From assembly GCF_002575655.3 (NCBI RefSeq), contig NC_053041.3:375207054-375271053 (forward strand): a DNA stretch of 64,000 nucleotides. Direction: 5' to 3'. Numbering within the stretch: the stretch's first letter is position 1; every line of letters starts with the position of its first letter. A program made the translations under genes and the position numbers. The notes beneath the pieces are model-generated. The model did no database searches, was not told the origin of the DNA, and saw only the letters and a list, made by a program, of their open reading frames with translations. This document shows, piece by piece, positions 47,149 through 58,766 of this stretch. The stretch is from Aegilops tauschii subsp. strangulata. Lineage: Eukaryota > Streptophyta > Magnoliopsida > Poales > Poaceae.

Positions 47149-47928
47149 CTATTGTGCTCTCCTCGATGAAAAAGGCATGCAGGACTCTAGTCCAACACCT
47201 TGTGATGGCCGGCCGCCAATCATGTAGTTTGAGAGGTAATCTTGAGTAAACTGCTTCAGGATCCACTGCAAAGGAAAAAAGATTCAGACATTGTCATCTA
47301 ACACAACTCATTACGGGCAGTAAAAAGAAGGCTACATGGTTCTTACTTACCATCCTGCAGTTCACTATTGTCTTGCATAAAGTGTAAACAAATAGTTCGA
47401 TTGACGTCTTTGGACCCATTTTAATAACAATCTTTATCAGTTTCCTCGCTTGATGCTGGTTCATGAATATCTCATTGCCCCAGAAAGGGTCGAAGTGTGG
47501 AACTTTGGCAATGATATATGTACCTAAAAGCACCAAGTTAATATTAGAAGCTAAACAACAATTGAAAAATGATATAGTACAACACTCTCTCCATCCCACT
47601 ATATAAGATTTTATTACATGTATATCTAGACATCATCAGAACATTAAGGTAACACTCTTCCTTGTTGCTATGTAGCCCGGGATTGCATATTTAGTCATTC
47701 AGCACAATGTATGTTGCTATGTATACTCAGATATATTAAATATGGCCCTAGTTAACCTACTGATAAATGGGTTACAGATATATTCAGTGAAATGTACGAT
47801 TCGACGATTAATCCCTTATCAGCCCCAGGCTATATGGTACCAGCTACCGATATCCTGAACAGTGAGTACATATAAGCAATGCGATGAAACTAACCTCGAT
47901 GGAAAACAACACTGTTCTCAACATTGTC
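47149..47928 (-). CDS. Spliced gene in CACTA element 2, product not recognised (three exons visible)
   Basis: On the minus strand I see exons 47928-47895, 47523-47351 and 47265-47149 with canonical borders (acceptors CATGCAG, GCTTTTAG and TCCTTTGCAG; donors GTTAGT and GTAAGT). The joined frame is open across both introns: first exon DNVENSVVFHR, second TYIIAKVPHFDPFWGNEI ... FVYTLCKTIVNCRM, third WILKQFTQDYLSNYMIGG, then TAG. The phases agree at both joins, which is unlikely by chance. Earlier exons probably lie upstream but I could not find them. I do not recognise a domain with confidence. The third exon may be truncated by its stop, since other frames stay open beyond it. Confidence 0.55.
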
Positions 47929-48737
47929 CTGCATGAGTACATATAAAGGCGTGTTAAGCACAACAGGCTAAACATCAACCAAATATATCCATGGTAAACA
48001 ACATAATCTACAAATGATAGCTTCAGTGTGCAGGCTTAAGCACGCTAGTTAAGCAAAACAAGAAGTGGAAAGGTGTGTTAACTGCATCAGGCATAACATT
48101 TAAAAACAAGCAAATAGTCCTTCAAATTGGTATTGTGCAGGTCTAAAGTACACTAGTTATTGTTAAAAAAACGAAAAGGCATATTAACTACAATATCCTT
48201 CACAGCAACCAAATATCGTAATTCATAGTGGTATTGTTGAAACTGTTATTGATGAAATTGAACTGCACGGCAAATAGTTGCACATATAGAGTATCACATT
48301 GTGAAGAACTGAAATAAACAAGTCCTAAGGCCATCTCTAGCCGATCCTTTAAAAGTTAAAGGACTAAAACCCTTAGTGGATATATATACTCCAGCAATTT
48401 TTGGCCTTTTCTAGTCGATCCCCTAAACTTAACGTTGTAAGCTTCAGTTTGATCAAGTTCAAAGCAGGTTCAACCGAAAGTAGCATGCATTCAAACATAA
48501 ACATAGATAGTTTGGCATAACTGAACATAAAACATAAATTTAAACTAAGCTAAACTACTTTCAGTCGAAGTAGAGGTCGAGCCAATCCTTCCTCATCATG
48601 TATGGTGTGCCGTGAGCCGGGTCCGGGCCGGTGCCGTGGTCGGGGTCGTTGGGGAAGGCACTCCTCCACTCGTCGACGTCGATCTCCTCATCCTTGAGGC
48701 CCACCTCGACGCCCTCCGCGTCGCCGTCGCCGCCGCC

Positions 48738-49571
48738 TTAGACATCGTCATCGGAGGAGGGCGCGATAACCTTGCCGCCCTCCGCGCCGCCATCCTCGCC
48801 ACCTTCGACCTCGTCATCAGAGGGGAGCGCAATAACCTCGCCGCCCTCCGCGCCGACAAAGATCGACCGCTCCGCCTCCACGAGCTTCGGATCCTGCCAG
48901 CGGAGCTCTTGCATGTAGGCCTCGTCGGCGGCCTCGGCCTCGAGGCGCTCCCACGCCTCGCGGTCCTCCCGTGCCATAGTCGAGCTCACCACCCCTGGCT
49001 CCGGCGGAACGAGGTCGATCGGACGTGTGCCGAAGGGGAAATTGAGCAAAGCCATCGCGCCGTGGTAGCGGATCTGCCAGCGGTCGAACGCCATGGCCGC
49101 GAGCTCGGCCGTGTGGAAGCTACCGAGCCACCGGCGGGTGTGGGTCTCCTGATCTGTAATCTTGGCGACCCACATCTCCCACCGCCGCTGCCGGACCCCG
49201 AGGTAGGACCTCGTCGGCTGCCGGGTCCGAGGGAGGACGGGGAAGTCCTCGAATTGGCGTAGGGCGCGGTGGCGGGCGGATCGGGGGACCGGCGACGGCG
49301 GTTTGAGCCCGCGGAGGACGACGGGGACACCTCGGCAACCACCTTGCCGGCGTCGGGCGAAAAGGCCGCGATAAACCTGTTTTTGGCAATTGGCTCCTCG
49401 AGCTCCCCGGCACATAGGCAGAGGTTGAGGATGGAGGCGCCTGCGATGGCGGCGACCTACCAATGGTATCGAGGGTTGTGTGTGTCTGTGTGAGCGGAGC
49501 TTTTGGGGAGTGTGTGGTGTGTGTGGAGGGGGGCAGGGGGCAAGGTGGTGTTTGAGGAAATACTGCGGCAA
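48738..49571 (-). CDS. AP2/ERF-domain protein carried by CACTA element 2
   Basis: The C-terminal half contains one AP2/ERF-like DNA-binding domain at about residues 122-179 of the open frame (genomic 49208-49035). It has SYLGVRQRRWEMWVAKI (YRG-type block) and RRWLGSFHTAELAAMAFDRW (RAYD-type block), ending ALLNFP. An acidic C-terminus follows (GGEVIALPSDDEVEGGEDGG). The domain departs from plant ERFs in a tryptophan/methionine-rich first strand and FDR for YDR. The first ~110 residues are low-complexity Pro/Arg and may not be translated; an internal start is possible. AP2 proteins normally bind GCC-box or DRE sites, but I have no evidence this one regulates anything. Similar AP2-like ORFs in wheat CACTA elements are familiar to me. 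Confidence 0.65.
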   Translation of the reverse strand: MPQYFLKHHLAPCPPPHTPHTPQKLRSHRHTQPSIPLVGRRHRRRLHPQPLPMCRGARGANCQKQVYRGLFARRRQGGCRGVPVVLRGLKPPSPVPRSARHRALRQFEDFPVLPRTRQPTRSYLGVRQRRWEMWVAKITDQETHTRRWLGSFHTAELAAMAFDRWQIRYHGAMALLNFPFGTRPIDLVPPEPGVVSSTMAREDREAWERLEAEAADEAYMQELRWQDPKLVEAERSIFVGAEGGEVIALPSDDEVEGGEDGGAEGGKVIAPSSDDDV

Positions 49572-49599
49572 CTAAAATTTTTACTAGGCGGGAGTAACA

Positions 49600-50137
49600 A
49601 GGCGGGGCTACTGAAAATTTGGATCAAGGGCGAGAAGATATTTTTGAGATTGCGAGGGATGCAGAGGCAGGAGTAAAATGCCGGGGCTACTCAAAATTTG
49701 AATCAAGGGACTGAAGCAGAGCGGGAGTAACAGACATCGCACACGGTCCGCACATACTAATTGTCTGCTATCAAACATTAAAACCTTCCAGGTGGTAGAT
49801 ATTTTCGAGATTATGAGGCAGTAATATTTTCAAGATTGCGAGGGATGCAGAGGCGGGAGTATTTGGGGAGCGAGCTAGTGTGCTTGACACACCGGCTGTG
49901 GACTGTAGCCGACGCACCTTCTCGCGTAAGCCATAGGTGTACTATACACCGACGGTGCCCCAGGATATTTTGTACTACATCTCACACGGTAGGTGATAAA
50001 AAGCTGTGTGGGATCTACTTGATTTTTCATCTTGATTTGAATTACATAATGGGGTCACAGTGGCAATGGATGGTGTTTGAATTGCTAGACCTTTTATCTG
50101 CAGTGAACATGCAACTATATGTGTGTCGTAAAAGAAT
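49600..50137. other. Interval between the AP2 ORF and the tandem repeat
   Basis: Contains short repeats (GGCGGGAGTA and GAGGGATGCAGAGGC occur twice or more between 49590 and 49870) but no gene. Confidence 0.4.
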
Positions 50138-52490
50138 TGGAATTATTCAGGGTTCGTTTGGACATTTTATACATTAAACTGGGTTTCTAGCCATTTCAGG
50201 TGCACAATTCAAAATTAAATTACATGCACATACTCCGGTGGATATAAATTGGTTGAAAAAATCAAATCTGTGTCCATGGGTGCATGCTTAGGTCCCATGC
50301 AAGAATGGGAATGAATTTCAAACACCAGGGCACTGTTGATTGCCGGCAAAACGTTGAGATACCTGGTTTTTAAATTCTAGTAAATCCAAAACTCGTCTGA
50401 AATTCATGAAACTTGGCATGGTATCATGGAGCGGCATCAACATGTCGTGGTAAAAAATTTGTCCCATTTGGGGACAGGTTTGGGTATAAGCTTCTCACAA
50501 ACCAGAGCTTCTCACATCAAGCATGATGGTTTCGGTACGGAACATGCCACCTTTGGGGACGAAACGACATTAGTTGCCTCTTATTGCTTTTAAATAATTT
50601 CTAGTGCCAACATAGAAAACCATGAGTGTCTTGTTAAGTTTTGGAATTTTTCGGGGTTCGTTTGGACATTTTTATACATTAACTGGGTTTTCTAGGCATT
50701 TTATGTGCATAATTCAAATTTGAAATACATGCACATGCTCCCGTGCATACAAATTGGTTGAAAAATAAAATCTGTGTCCTTGGGCACATGCTTAGGTCCC
50801 AAGCAAGAAAAGGGAATGAATTTCAAACACCAGGGCACTGTTGATTGCGGGCAAAACATTGAGATACCTGGCTTTTAAATTCTAGTAAATCCAACACTCG
50901 TCTGAAATTCATGAAACTTGGCATGCTAGCATGGAGCGGCATCAACATATTGTGGTAAAAAATTTGTCCCCTTTGGGGATAGGTTTGGGTATAAGCTTCT
51001 CACAAACCAGAGCTTCTCACAACAAGCGTGATGGTTTCGGTAGAGAACGTGCCACCTTTGGGGACGAAACGATATCGGTTGCCTCTTATTGCTTCCAAAA
51101 AATTTCTAGTGTCAACATAGAACAACAGGAGTGTTGTGTTTAATTTTGGAATTTTTCGGGGTTCGTTTGGCCTCTTTTATACATTAATTGGGTTTCTGGG
51201 CATTTAATTCGCATAATTCAAATTTGAACTACAAGCACATGCTCCACTGCAACAAAGTTGGTTGAAAAATCACATGTGTGTCCTTGGGTGAATTTCTAGG
51301 TCCCATGCAAGAAACGGGAATGAAATTCAAACACCAGGGCACTGTTGATTACCGGCAAAACATTGAGATGCCTGGTTTTTAAATTCTAGTAAATCCAAAA
51401 CTCGTCTGAAATTCATGAAACTTGGCATACTATCATGGAGTGGCATCAACATACCGTGGTAAATTTTTTTCCCATTTGGGGCAGGTTTAGGTATAAGCTT
51501 CTCACAAACCATAGCTTCTCACAACAAGCGTGATGGTTTTGGTAGGGAACGTGCCACCTTTGGGGACGGAATTATATCTGTTGCCTCTTATTGCTTTCAA
51601 CAATTTTCTAGTGTCAACATAGAACAACAGGAGTGTTGTGTTTAATTTTGGAATTTTTCAGGGTTTGTTTAGCTTTTTTATAATTTAATTGGGTTTCTGG
51701 GCATTTAATGTGCATAATTCAAATTTGAACTACAAGCACATGCTCGAGTGCACCAAAGTTGGTTGAAAAATCACATGTGTGTCCTTGGGTGAATTTCTAG
51801 GTCCCATGCAAGAGATGGGAATGAAATTCAAACACCAGGGCGGTGTTGATTGCCGGCAAAACGTTGAGATGCCTGGTTTTTAAATTCTAGTAAATCCAAA
51901 ACTCGTCTAAAATTCATGACACTTGGCATCCTATCATGGAGCGGCATCAACATGCCGTGGTAAAAAATTTGTCCCATTTGGGGCAGGTTTGGATATAAGC
52001 TTCTCACAAACCAGAGCTTCTCACAACAAGTGTGATGGTTTTGGTAGGGAACGTGCCATCTTTGGGGACGGAACGATAACCGTTGCCTCTTATTGCTTTC
52101 GAAAATTTTCTAGTGTCAACATAGAACAACAGGAGTGTTGTGTTTAATTTTGGAATTTTTAGGGTTCGTTTGGCCTTTTTATACATTAATTGAGTTTCTG
52201 GGCATTTAATGTGCATAATTCAAATTTGAACTACAGGGACATGCTCCAGTGCACCAAAGTTGGTTGAAAAATCACATGTGTGTCCTTGGGTGAATTTCTA
52301 GGTCCCATGCAAGAGATGGGAATGAAATTCAAACATCTGGGCGTCATCGCTCGGCCGAAAAGATTGAGAAATTTGGTTTTTTAATTCCTGTAAATCCAAA
52401 ACACGCATGAAAATCATGAAACTTGGCATGGTGTCATGACATGGCACCAACATGTTGTGGTAATTTTTCTGTCCGATTTGCGAAGGCGCA
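50138..52490. repeat. ~500-bp tandem repeat, about 4.7 copies, inside CACTA element 2
   Basis: The marker GAGATACCTGG or a close variant occurs at 50356, 50861, 51365, 51866 and, diverged, 52366, giving periods of 505, 504, 501 and 500. Each unit carries the same landmarks in order, such as CCCATTTGGGG, AAGCTTCTCACAAACCAGAG and GGGTTCGTTTGG. The middle copies are most alike and the edge copies more diverged, the usual pattern for unequal exchange. No unit encodes a conserved ORF. Confidence 0.85.
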
Positions 52491-53079
52491 CACATTAACA
52501 ATCAACAAAGTCATTCTGGAACAAGTGATGTCATGTTACAAATCGGAAACACAAGTATTATTGAAACCGTCGGCGTTCTACTTACCAATTATGTGCCGCC
52601 ACATGTCCCCTTTTTTTATTGGCTAGGAGGTGCCGTGCGGGGTAGCTATTTGAGTACGGGAGGCGTGCGATCAGATCCATGCGCGTGCTCATCGGGAGGA
52701 TAGCCCTTTGACCGCTACCCGCCGCGCACCTCCCTCCCAGCGTCTCCATTAATGGCGCCCGAGCCCCTGTTCTACGGCGTGGCTATATGTCTGACTGGAC
52801 TGAGATTTAAGAGAGAAAAATGAAAATCTGAAAAGAAAGTTTTGAACGGATCTTGATGTAATCCGACAGACCTATATAGCATCGACTGTGACTTATAGAA
52901 AGCATGATGAATATAAGGACGATGAAAGTGGATAATAATTGTCTTACATATTTAGTAACATAATTAAAAAACGCCACATGCGGCAACGCCCAAAATACAC
53001 AAGGGCAAAAGAAGAAGGAAGACAATGATCTGGCTCGCTGATCTCTACTTTCTTGGTGCGTTACTGCAGGCCGCGGGAA
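52491..53079. other. Interval between tandem repeat and coiled-coil ORF
   Basis: No gene, repeat array or terminus is visible. It would include the 3' flank of the minus-strand coiled-coil ORF. Confidence 0.4.
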
Positions 53080-53750
53080 CTAGGCTCCGCGGTGAGCGGC
53101 GATGAACTCTTTCTTGTCCTCAAGATGCTGCTTGGGAGCATCCACGGATTCCTCCACCAGCCTTCTGCGCTCGATGCGCAGCATGGCATTCTCATCCATA
53201 AGTTTCTCGACGATGACACGGTCCTCTTCAACAAGGTAGTGGTCTCCTCCTGCTGCTCCGCACTTCCGACGATCTTCACCCTCAGGAGGTCGCACTCGGC
53301 TCGGAGCTTCGCATTGCTCTCATTTAGTTGCTGGATGACATCGGTAGCCTGTTCAAAAGAGGCTTTCATGTCATCCTGCAACCTTGCCCAACCAGAGATC
53401 TGATCCATCTGGCTATGGACAATCGCATGCATGCGCTTGTAAGAGTCCTCGCCTGCCCGCGAGACATTTTCCCAGGCAACCGCGGCACTAGAGGACATCT
53501 CTGCTGCATTCGCGGCGCGGCGGGACATCTCTTCTGCTTCTGCGGTGCGGCCGGACCAGTCTGTTGCATCGACGGCGCGGCGGGGCCTCTGTGCTACTTC
53601 GCCGGCATGGTGGGACCTCCGTGCTGCTATAGCCATGCGGCGGGACACGTCGACTGCGTTCGCGGCGAGGTGGGACATCTCACGTGCTTCCGCTTCCATG
53701 CTCGCATCTCCCTGGTGGCAATCTCTTGACCCAGAACTCACACTGGCCAT
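53080..53750 (-). pseudogene. Coiled-coil protein ORF in CACTA element 2, one frameshift
   Basis: It starts at the ATG at 53750 (MASVSSGSRDCHQGD). Alanine/arginine/glutamate-rich heptad-like sequence follows, with repeated (M/V)SRRAANA blocks that look like diverged internal repeats. A longer predicted coil begins about residue 115 (DDMKASFEQATDVIQQLNES). Near 53240 the frame shifts; the new frame continues the coil (VEKLMDENAMLRIERRRLV) to a TAG at 53082-53080. With the shift repaired the protein would be about 223 residues. I do not recognise a function. A TATA box stands 90 bp upstream. Confidence 0.6.
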
Positions 53751-53840
53751 GGCAGACGCAAGGGAACGATGATGAATGACTTGTTTGTTTTTGTGGATGA
53801 GGATTTGAGGAGGAATGTGCAGTCATCTTGGAGTAGTAGT

Positions 53841-53847
53841 ATTTATA
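53841..53847 (-). promoter_or_regulatory. TATA box of the coiled-coil ORF
   Basis: TATAAAT on the minus strand lies about 90 bp upstream of the ATG at 53750, a plausible plant promoter spacing. The region between is CA/TC-rich, as in many plant leaders. Confidence 0.5.
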
Positions 53848-54169
53848 ACCGAGTACTAATACGCTCCTAAGTAGGAAATCATTTAGGTTTTGGTCGGTGT
53901 GAACAGGTTTGCAATTTGGAATGTGACAGGACGCAGGCTCAAAATTTACTGAAGGTTATAAGTGTGGCACTATTCCCGGAAGGCCTAACGTGGGCACGTA
54001 CTCCTTCTCGGCAGCGTACGTGGCGTTTGCACCATAGGGTGCACCGCAATAGGCAACGTCCGCACGTCTTGTTCCAACAACCGTGCGCGCTCGTTATTAC
54101 AATTGCGCACGCTTCTTTTAATTAGAATGCGTGTGCCTGTCTAGCGCACACACGTTAATCTATCTAACT

Positions 54170-54676
54170 GTTTCAGTTTGTTGTGACTAATCGCAAATAG
54201 TTCATCCGTGTGAAGTGTATGCCATCAATCGCAGACACTTTTTTTGCTAATAATCGCAGACACTTTAATCTGGCTGACCCGTTTCTGCTCTGTTGCCTAA
54301 TCACAAACAGCTAATCCTTCTGAACCGTATACCCTCAATCGGACACACCTTTATCTAGCTGCACGTTTCTATTGTTCCTCCTCATCAAAAATAGTTCATC
54401 CGAGTGAACCGTATGTTGTATATCGCAGACGCCTTCATCTGGCTGCCCGTTTCTTTTGTTCGTCCTCATCGCAAACAGTTCATTGAACTGAACCGTATGC
54501 CTTGCATCGTACATGCAACTAAAATCTGAACCGTGTTGGATGGCTCCGGCATCGCAAACATTTTGCACCTTTTTTGACGGTTCTTTTACACCACCGTTTG
54601 CAATTATTGCATCGCACACAGTTTCATCGAAGGGTCTCTGATCGTAGTGTCGCATTAGCAGCATCCTGCAGTAGTG
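54170..54676. repeat. Right subterminal repeats of CACTA element 2
   Basis: Four to five imperfect units contain CTGAACCGTATGC or GTGAACCGTATG together with ATCGCAGACAC-like words, about 60-110 bp apart, up to the CACTA terminus. They parallel the left subterminal words. Confidence 0.6.
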
Positions 54677-54739
54677 ATAGCCAAGTTAACTCTCTACTCC
54701 CACTAATACTCTAGTGTATAAGTACTGACTTACTTCTAG

Positions 54740-55436
54740 CTAACTAGACGATGTCGGCGGCCAACTGCGGTACACGCTAAATGTCGGCACCGACGTCCTC
54801 CTTCTCGCCTCGGACTTGCCGGAGGCGCGATAGGGCACGTTGCTCGCGCGCGTTGCCCTTTCCATGCCAGCGTGGTCCACTGAAACTTCGGCTTCTAAGT
54901 GGGAAACCCACTTGATGAGCTGGTAGTAAAATTCGGCGTCGCGCACGCGTGCGTGCCTCACAGCCTCTAGGGCTATTTTACAGGCACCGACCTCCACGTA
55001 GTCGGCCCAGTCGCGGGTGCTTTGTTCGCGAATCAAAGTGGCAGTGCGCTACTGCTCCATGCCCCGTTGGCAGCGCAAATCGGCGATACACTCCTCCTGC
55101 GCCAGGCAGTCGTGCTCCGCATTGCCATCTAAAGACTGATAGAATGCCTCCTCCCTTCATCTTCCTTCCGGTGAATAACCAAACACTAGCTCCGGCGGTG
55201 AGCGCCTCTGGCGTCGCCTATTGCGGATGGTCGGGGGCATGACGGATGTGGCGAGAGCGAGGGCAAGTGGCGAGCAACGTCGGGCCCGTGGGGGTTGTGA
55301 GGGGAGCCGATAGGGCGAGTTGGGTGACGGTGCTACCGGAGAATGCCGGGAACCAGTAATTATAGGCGGAAGGCAGGTGAAGCAGCATGTCACGGGAAAC
55401 GGGACGGTCATCGGAATTCAATGCATAAGTAGGCAT
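54740..55436 (-). pseudogene. Decayed ORF of unknown function right of CACTA element 2
   Basis: On the minus strand a frame opens at 55436 (MPTYALNSDDRPVSRDMLLH) and ends near 55218. A separate frame at 55036-54740 has an acidic helical stretch (RVRDAEFYYQLIKWVSHLEA) resembling ORFs that I associate with wheat CACTA elements. Stops and frame changes separate the two pieces, and linking them is my inference. It may be the remainder of CACTA element 1, into which element 2 inserted. Confidence 0.35.
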
Positions 55437-55575
55437 GGTTAGCGTGGCAGCTTACCGTGGAAAACTGGAAAAACTAATGTGTCGTCCAGTCCCATCAGTG
55501 GTGCGTCCCATCCGTGCTGGGTCGCACATCGGCATGACGGTCAAACGAGTCCACACGAATCATCCAGATGAGGTA

Positions 55576-55667
55576 CTCCCTCCTTGTCAAAAATGATTCC
55601 ACCACTCATCATCTACCTTGGTTGGTGAGATTTTTGAATTGAGCCATGCAAACCGGAAAGGAGGTAG
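55576..55667. mobile_element. Stowaway-like MITE
   Basis: A 92-bp segment begins CTCCCTCC and ends GGAGGTAG, near-perfect inverted termini of Stowaway type, and is flanked by TA on both sides (55574-55575 and 55668-55669). Confidence 0.7.
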
Positions 55668-55691
55668 TACGTCCGTGATCCTCTATTTATT

Positions 55692-55766
55692 CGTGTAGGA
55701 TCGAGTAGGTCGGATAGTTTACGTGTAGGATCGAGTAGGTCGGATAGTGTACGTGTAGGATCGCAT
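55692..55766. repeat. 30-bp tandem repeat, about 2.4 copies
   Basis: The unit CGTGTAGGATCGAGTAGGTC plus ten more bases starts at 55692, 55722 and, partial, 55752. Confidence 0.75.
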
Positions 55767-58766
55767 TAGCTGATGAACGTTCGCTGGGAGATAAGGCATT
55801 TGCGAACATTTTTGCTGGTAGTTTCTTCAGATTCGCATGGCATTTTCTTCAGAACAGCTTGTCAGTTTCATCAGACGTAGGCATTTTTATTTAGAAAATT
55901 GTCACCTTTGGATCTTGTGTTGCAACTAAAACTGCCAGGAGCGTATTAGTAGGCTAGCTAGTGATCAATAAGTAACTTGTAAACACTGAGCGAATAGAAA
56001 TAAGGAACTGCTAGTAACTTGTAAACACTGAGAACACAGAAATCAGGATCATGTTGTGCACAGTAGTAAGAGTCGATCCGTTCGAAATGTTCACACGAGA
56101 CTCACAGGCCTAGCATTGTAATATGTTCACATTAGTAGCACAAATTCACAACCAACTAGTAACATGTTAATGCATCTCAATGATTCACAGATCATATACA
56201 AATATGTAGCTCCAAAAGCAAAGATCTAGAAAAATATCTGTTCTTCCTACTAACATGGATGCTTCTCTAGGCCAACATTCAGTATAGAGTGAAAGACAAA
56301 TTTTTTTGTGAAGTCTACAATTCCTCTTGCAAACGTAAGTGGTTTCACCAAAAGCTGGAACCATGAGAATGAACCACACATGACGGAGGAACATCCACTG
56401 CAATATGATTTGGTCTTCTCTCGATCACACGGCAGGACTAATTTCGGAATACAAACTTTAACTTAGGTAAAATGATGCCCATTGTATAATCAGACCAAAG
56501 CAATGAAGCACCTAGTGTTGGCCAATAAATAGTATAGTACTACTTTTGTGCAGTCCATGAAGTGACTATCCAATCTTTTTGTGTCTATTTTCAAATGGCA
56601 CTGCATACAGTAACTATACTATTCTTTTGTGCAGTTCCACCAAAATGGTGATCACTTTGTTTGTTTGCCAAATAGCAACGGGCAGACATATGTCTGCACA
56701 AATATCAACCAGCTAGTAAACATATACCCCACCTTGTATTTTCGGTTTAAACACGCCTCTTCCGCTTAGCATATGTCATGTTTTGCACTGGATAATTGGA
56801 TACTGTCATGTTTTGCCCTGGACAATTTCGTACTGAATTGATTTGCTAGTTCAGAGTAGAAATATAGCGCCTATTCTTCATCAGACCAAGGATATCCATG
56901 TTTGCAGTGATGGAAGAGGTGAAATCGATACCACCGAAATTGAGCATCCAATCATTGAATCATGTCCTGCACCTCCAATGTTGGTCCACCCTGCCAATAA
57001 ATTCACATGCAAGCCACTAATACTACTATCTAATGACAATACAAAAAGAGTAGCAAGATAGTAGCAAACCATGTACCTTCGTACTGAACAGCTCATAGTG
57101 CCACCAATTGGATATACAGGTTTGGAAGAAAACACGCTCCTAATGTTGAACCATTTGGACTTTTTGTGCAGTTCCACTAAAATCGAGCATCCCTGTTTGC
57201 ATAGATATTGAAAGTGTGATTACTATATAAGTGGCACTAGTTGAAGCATAGACTCACAAATATAAGCATTCCAATTTCTTAATGGGAAAAGGTAGCAAGA
57301 CTGTTTCTAACCACCTGTTTGAAGGAATAAATAAGGCAACAACGAATGATGTCAGGAAGGCATACATAGTATTTTCTTAAAAACTGAACCATTCCTGACC
57401 TTTCCTCTTCTTTTAAGCATATTTTGTGCAGTTCAACTAACATAAAATGCCATCACCGCCTTGACAATTCAGTGACACTGTACAAAAAGAAATGACTTAA
57501 CATTACATCATGATGTAATGTATGTAATGGACAGGCATTAGAGACAAACATACAAACCTCGTCCGATAACATAATGAACATTAAGTTTAACAAAGGTGTG
57601 ACTAGCTTTACTGGGATAATTTGAGTGAACTCTATAGCCTCTGTTCCTTAGTATAAGACATTTTTGCGGTTCAATTTAAAGTACCCAAATGTCTAGTATG
57701 TAGAAAAACAGGTAGTAGTTTTCTTGAGCACATATCTGGGAAAGCTTTCCACACTTCATATATGTCCATACGCTAATACAACACCATTCGAATAGTACAA
57801 ATATACACTAATCCAGTGGCTAGTGCAACAGTAGAGTAATTTTTTATTACGAGGTACAGTACAATGGTTTTACTGAACAGATTTCCATAAGCTAGCACTG
57901 GAAGATTTCTATAAGCATTAACAATACAAGATGTAAAGGTAACAAGTTTCAGCATTGGTATACTAGCTGTGCAAGAGCATTAAACCAAATAAAAAAGTCT
58001 GAAGGTAACTAGCATTATTAACTAATGACATTATAAAAAAATTGCAAACCATGTACCTTCAAGGTAAATATCATTTCGAACTCGAGGGGACTTGAAAATT
58101 TTGACTTATCTCATGAAAGTGAGGTATGTAATCTATAAGCATTAGCAGTGCAAAAAACTGAAGGTAGTAACAAGTTTCACCGTTGGTATACTGGCTGTGC
58201 AACAACATTAGAATGCCTTAGATGAAAAATCTTTAATACATGCACAATCAACAGCTAACCCTGAAATAATCTAGTGACATTAAATCGCATTGCTTAAATT
58301 TATCGGTGGCATTAGACTGAGTGCGGCATTAGTTAAATGTGGCATCACTTTAGCAGTAGCATTGCTTGACTTTACCACTGGCGTTATACTAACAGCAAAA
58401 AAGTGGCAATAAGGGCATGGGAGGCCCATTCGGACAGTGGGCACACCAGTACGATGTACGTCCACGGACGCATAGAGTGGTGAGCGAGCTATGGTTGCCT
58501 AGAGCAACAAATATCCAGGCAGCATATGTGGATTACATCCCATTTTTGTTCTCTTTAGCCACCTTTTTACTATGTGAGGACAACAAACCCATCGACCTGG
58601 TCATTCTCTATTGCGTTGTCATGCCTTTCTACCCTTTTTCACCCTTTTTAAGCCAAGAGACACGAGACTCGTTCCTTAGCTACTGATTTTCCCCTTTTCA
58701 ACCTAGATGCGGGTTCGATGCCTAGTCTCTTGGACAGTACTTTCTCCCTTCCTTTCCTTATTCAAC
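55767..58766. other. AT-rich intergenic stretch with a recurring TTTTGTGCAGTTCCA motif
   Basis: No convincing coding region. The motif TTTTGTGCAGTTCCA or a close form occurs near 56545, 56635, 57162 and 57423. A Stowaway-like partial motif (CCTCTGTTCCTTAGTATAAG) is near 57640. A GGCATTAG-type repetitive patch lies at 58300-58390. Confidence 0.4.

Larger units (their letters stand above)
46367..54676. mobile_element. CACTA element 2, complete, non-autonomous, carrying three coding units
   Basis: The left end is CACTAGTACGCATCGGTGCT and the right end, read inward on the minus strand, is CACTACTGCAGGATGCTGCT. Both ends are CACTA with a shared TGCTA at positions 17-21. The triplet ATA flanks both ends (46364-46366 and 54677-54679), the 3-bp duplication expected for CACTA. 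Both subterminal regions share ACCGT(A/G)TGCGAT and CGCA(C/G)AC words. Total 8310 bp. I find no TNP2-type transposase, so it would need help to move. All three coding units inside are on the minus strand. Confidence 0.72.

Noticed and set aside
48612..49262. 216-codon plus-strand frame
   Set aside because: It is the complement of the AP2 ORF; high GC keeps it open. The AP2 signature is on the minus strand.
53328..53729. 133-codon plus-strand frame with repeated GAAG(H/P) blocks
   Set aside because: It is the opposite strand of the repeated SRRAANA-type coding sequence of the coiled-coil ORF.
54672..54676. Right terminus as the partner of the CACTA end at 34949
   Set aside because: Its terminal sequence (CACTACTGCAGG) differs from CACTACAAAAAA, and the flanking ATA matches 46364-46366, not the AAG before 34949.
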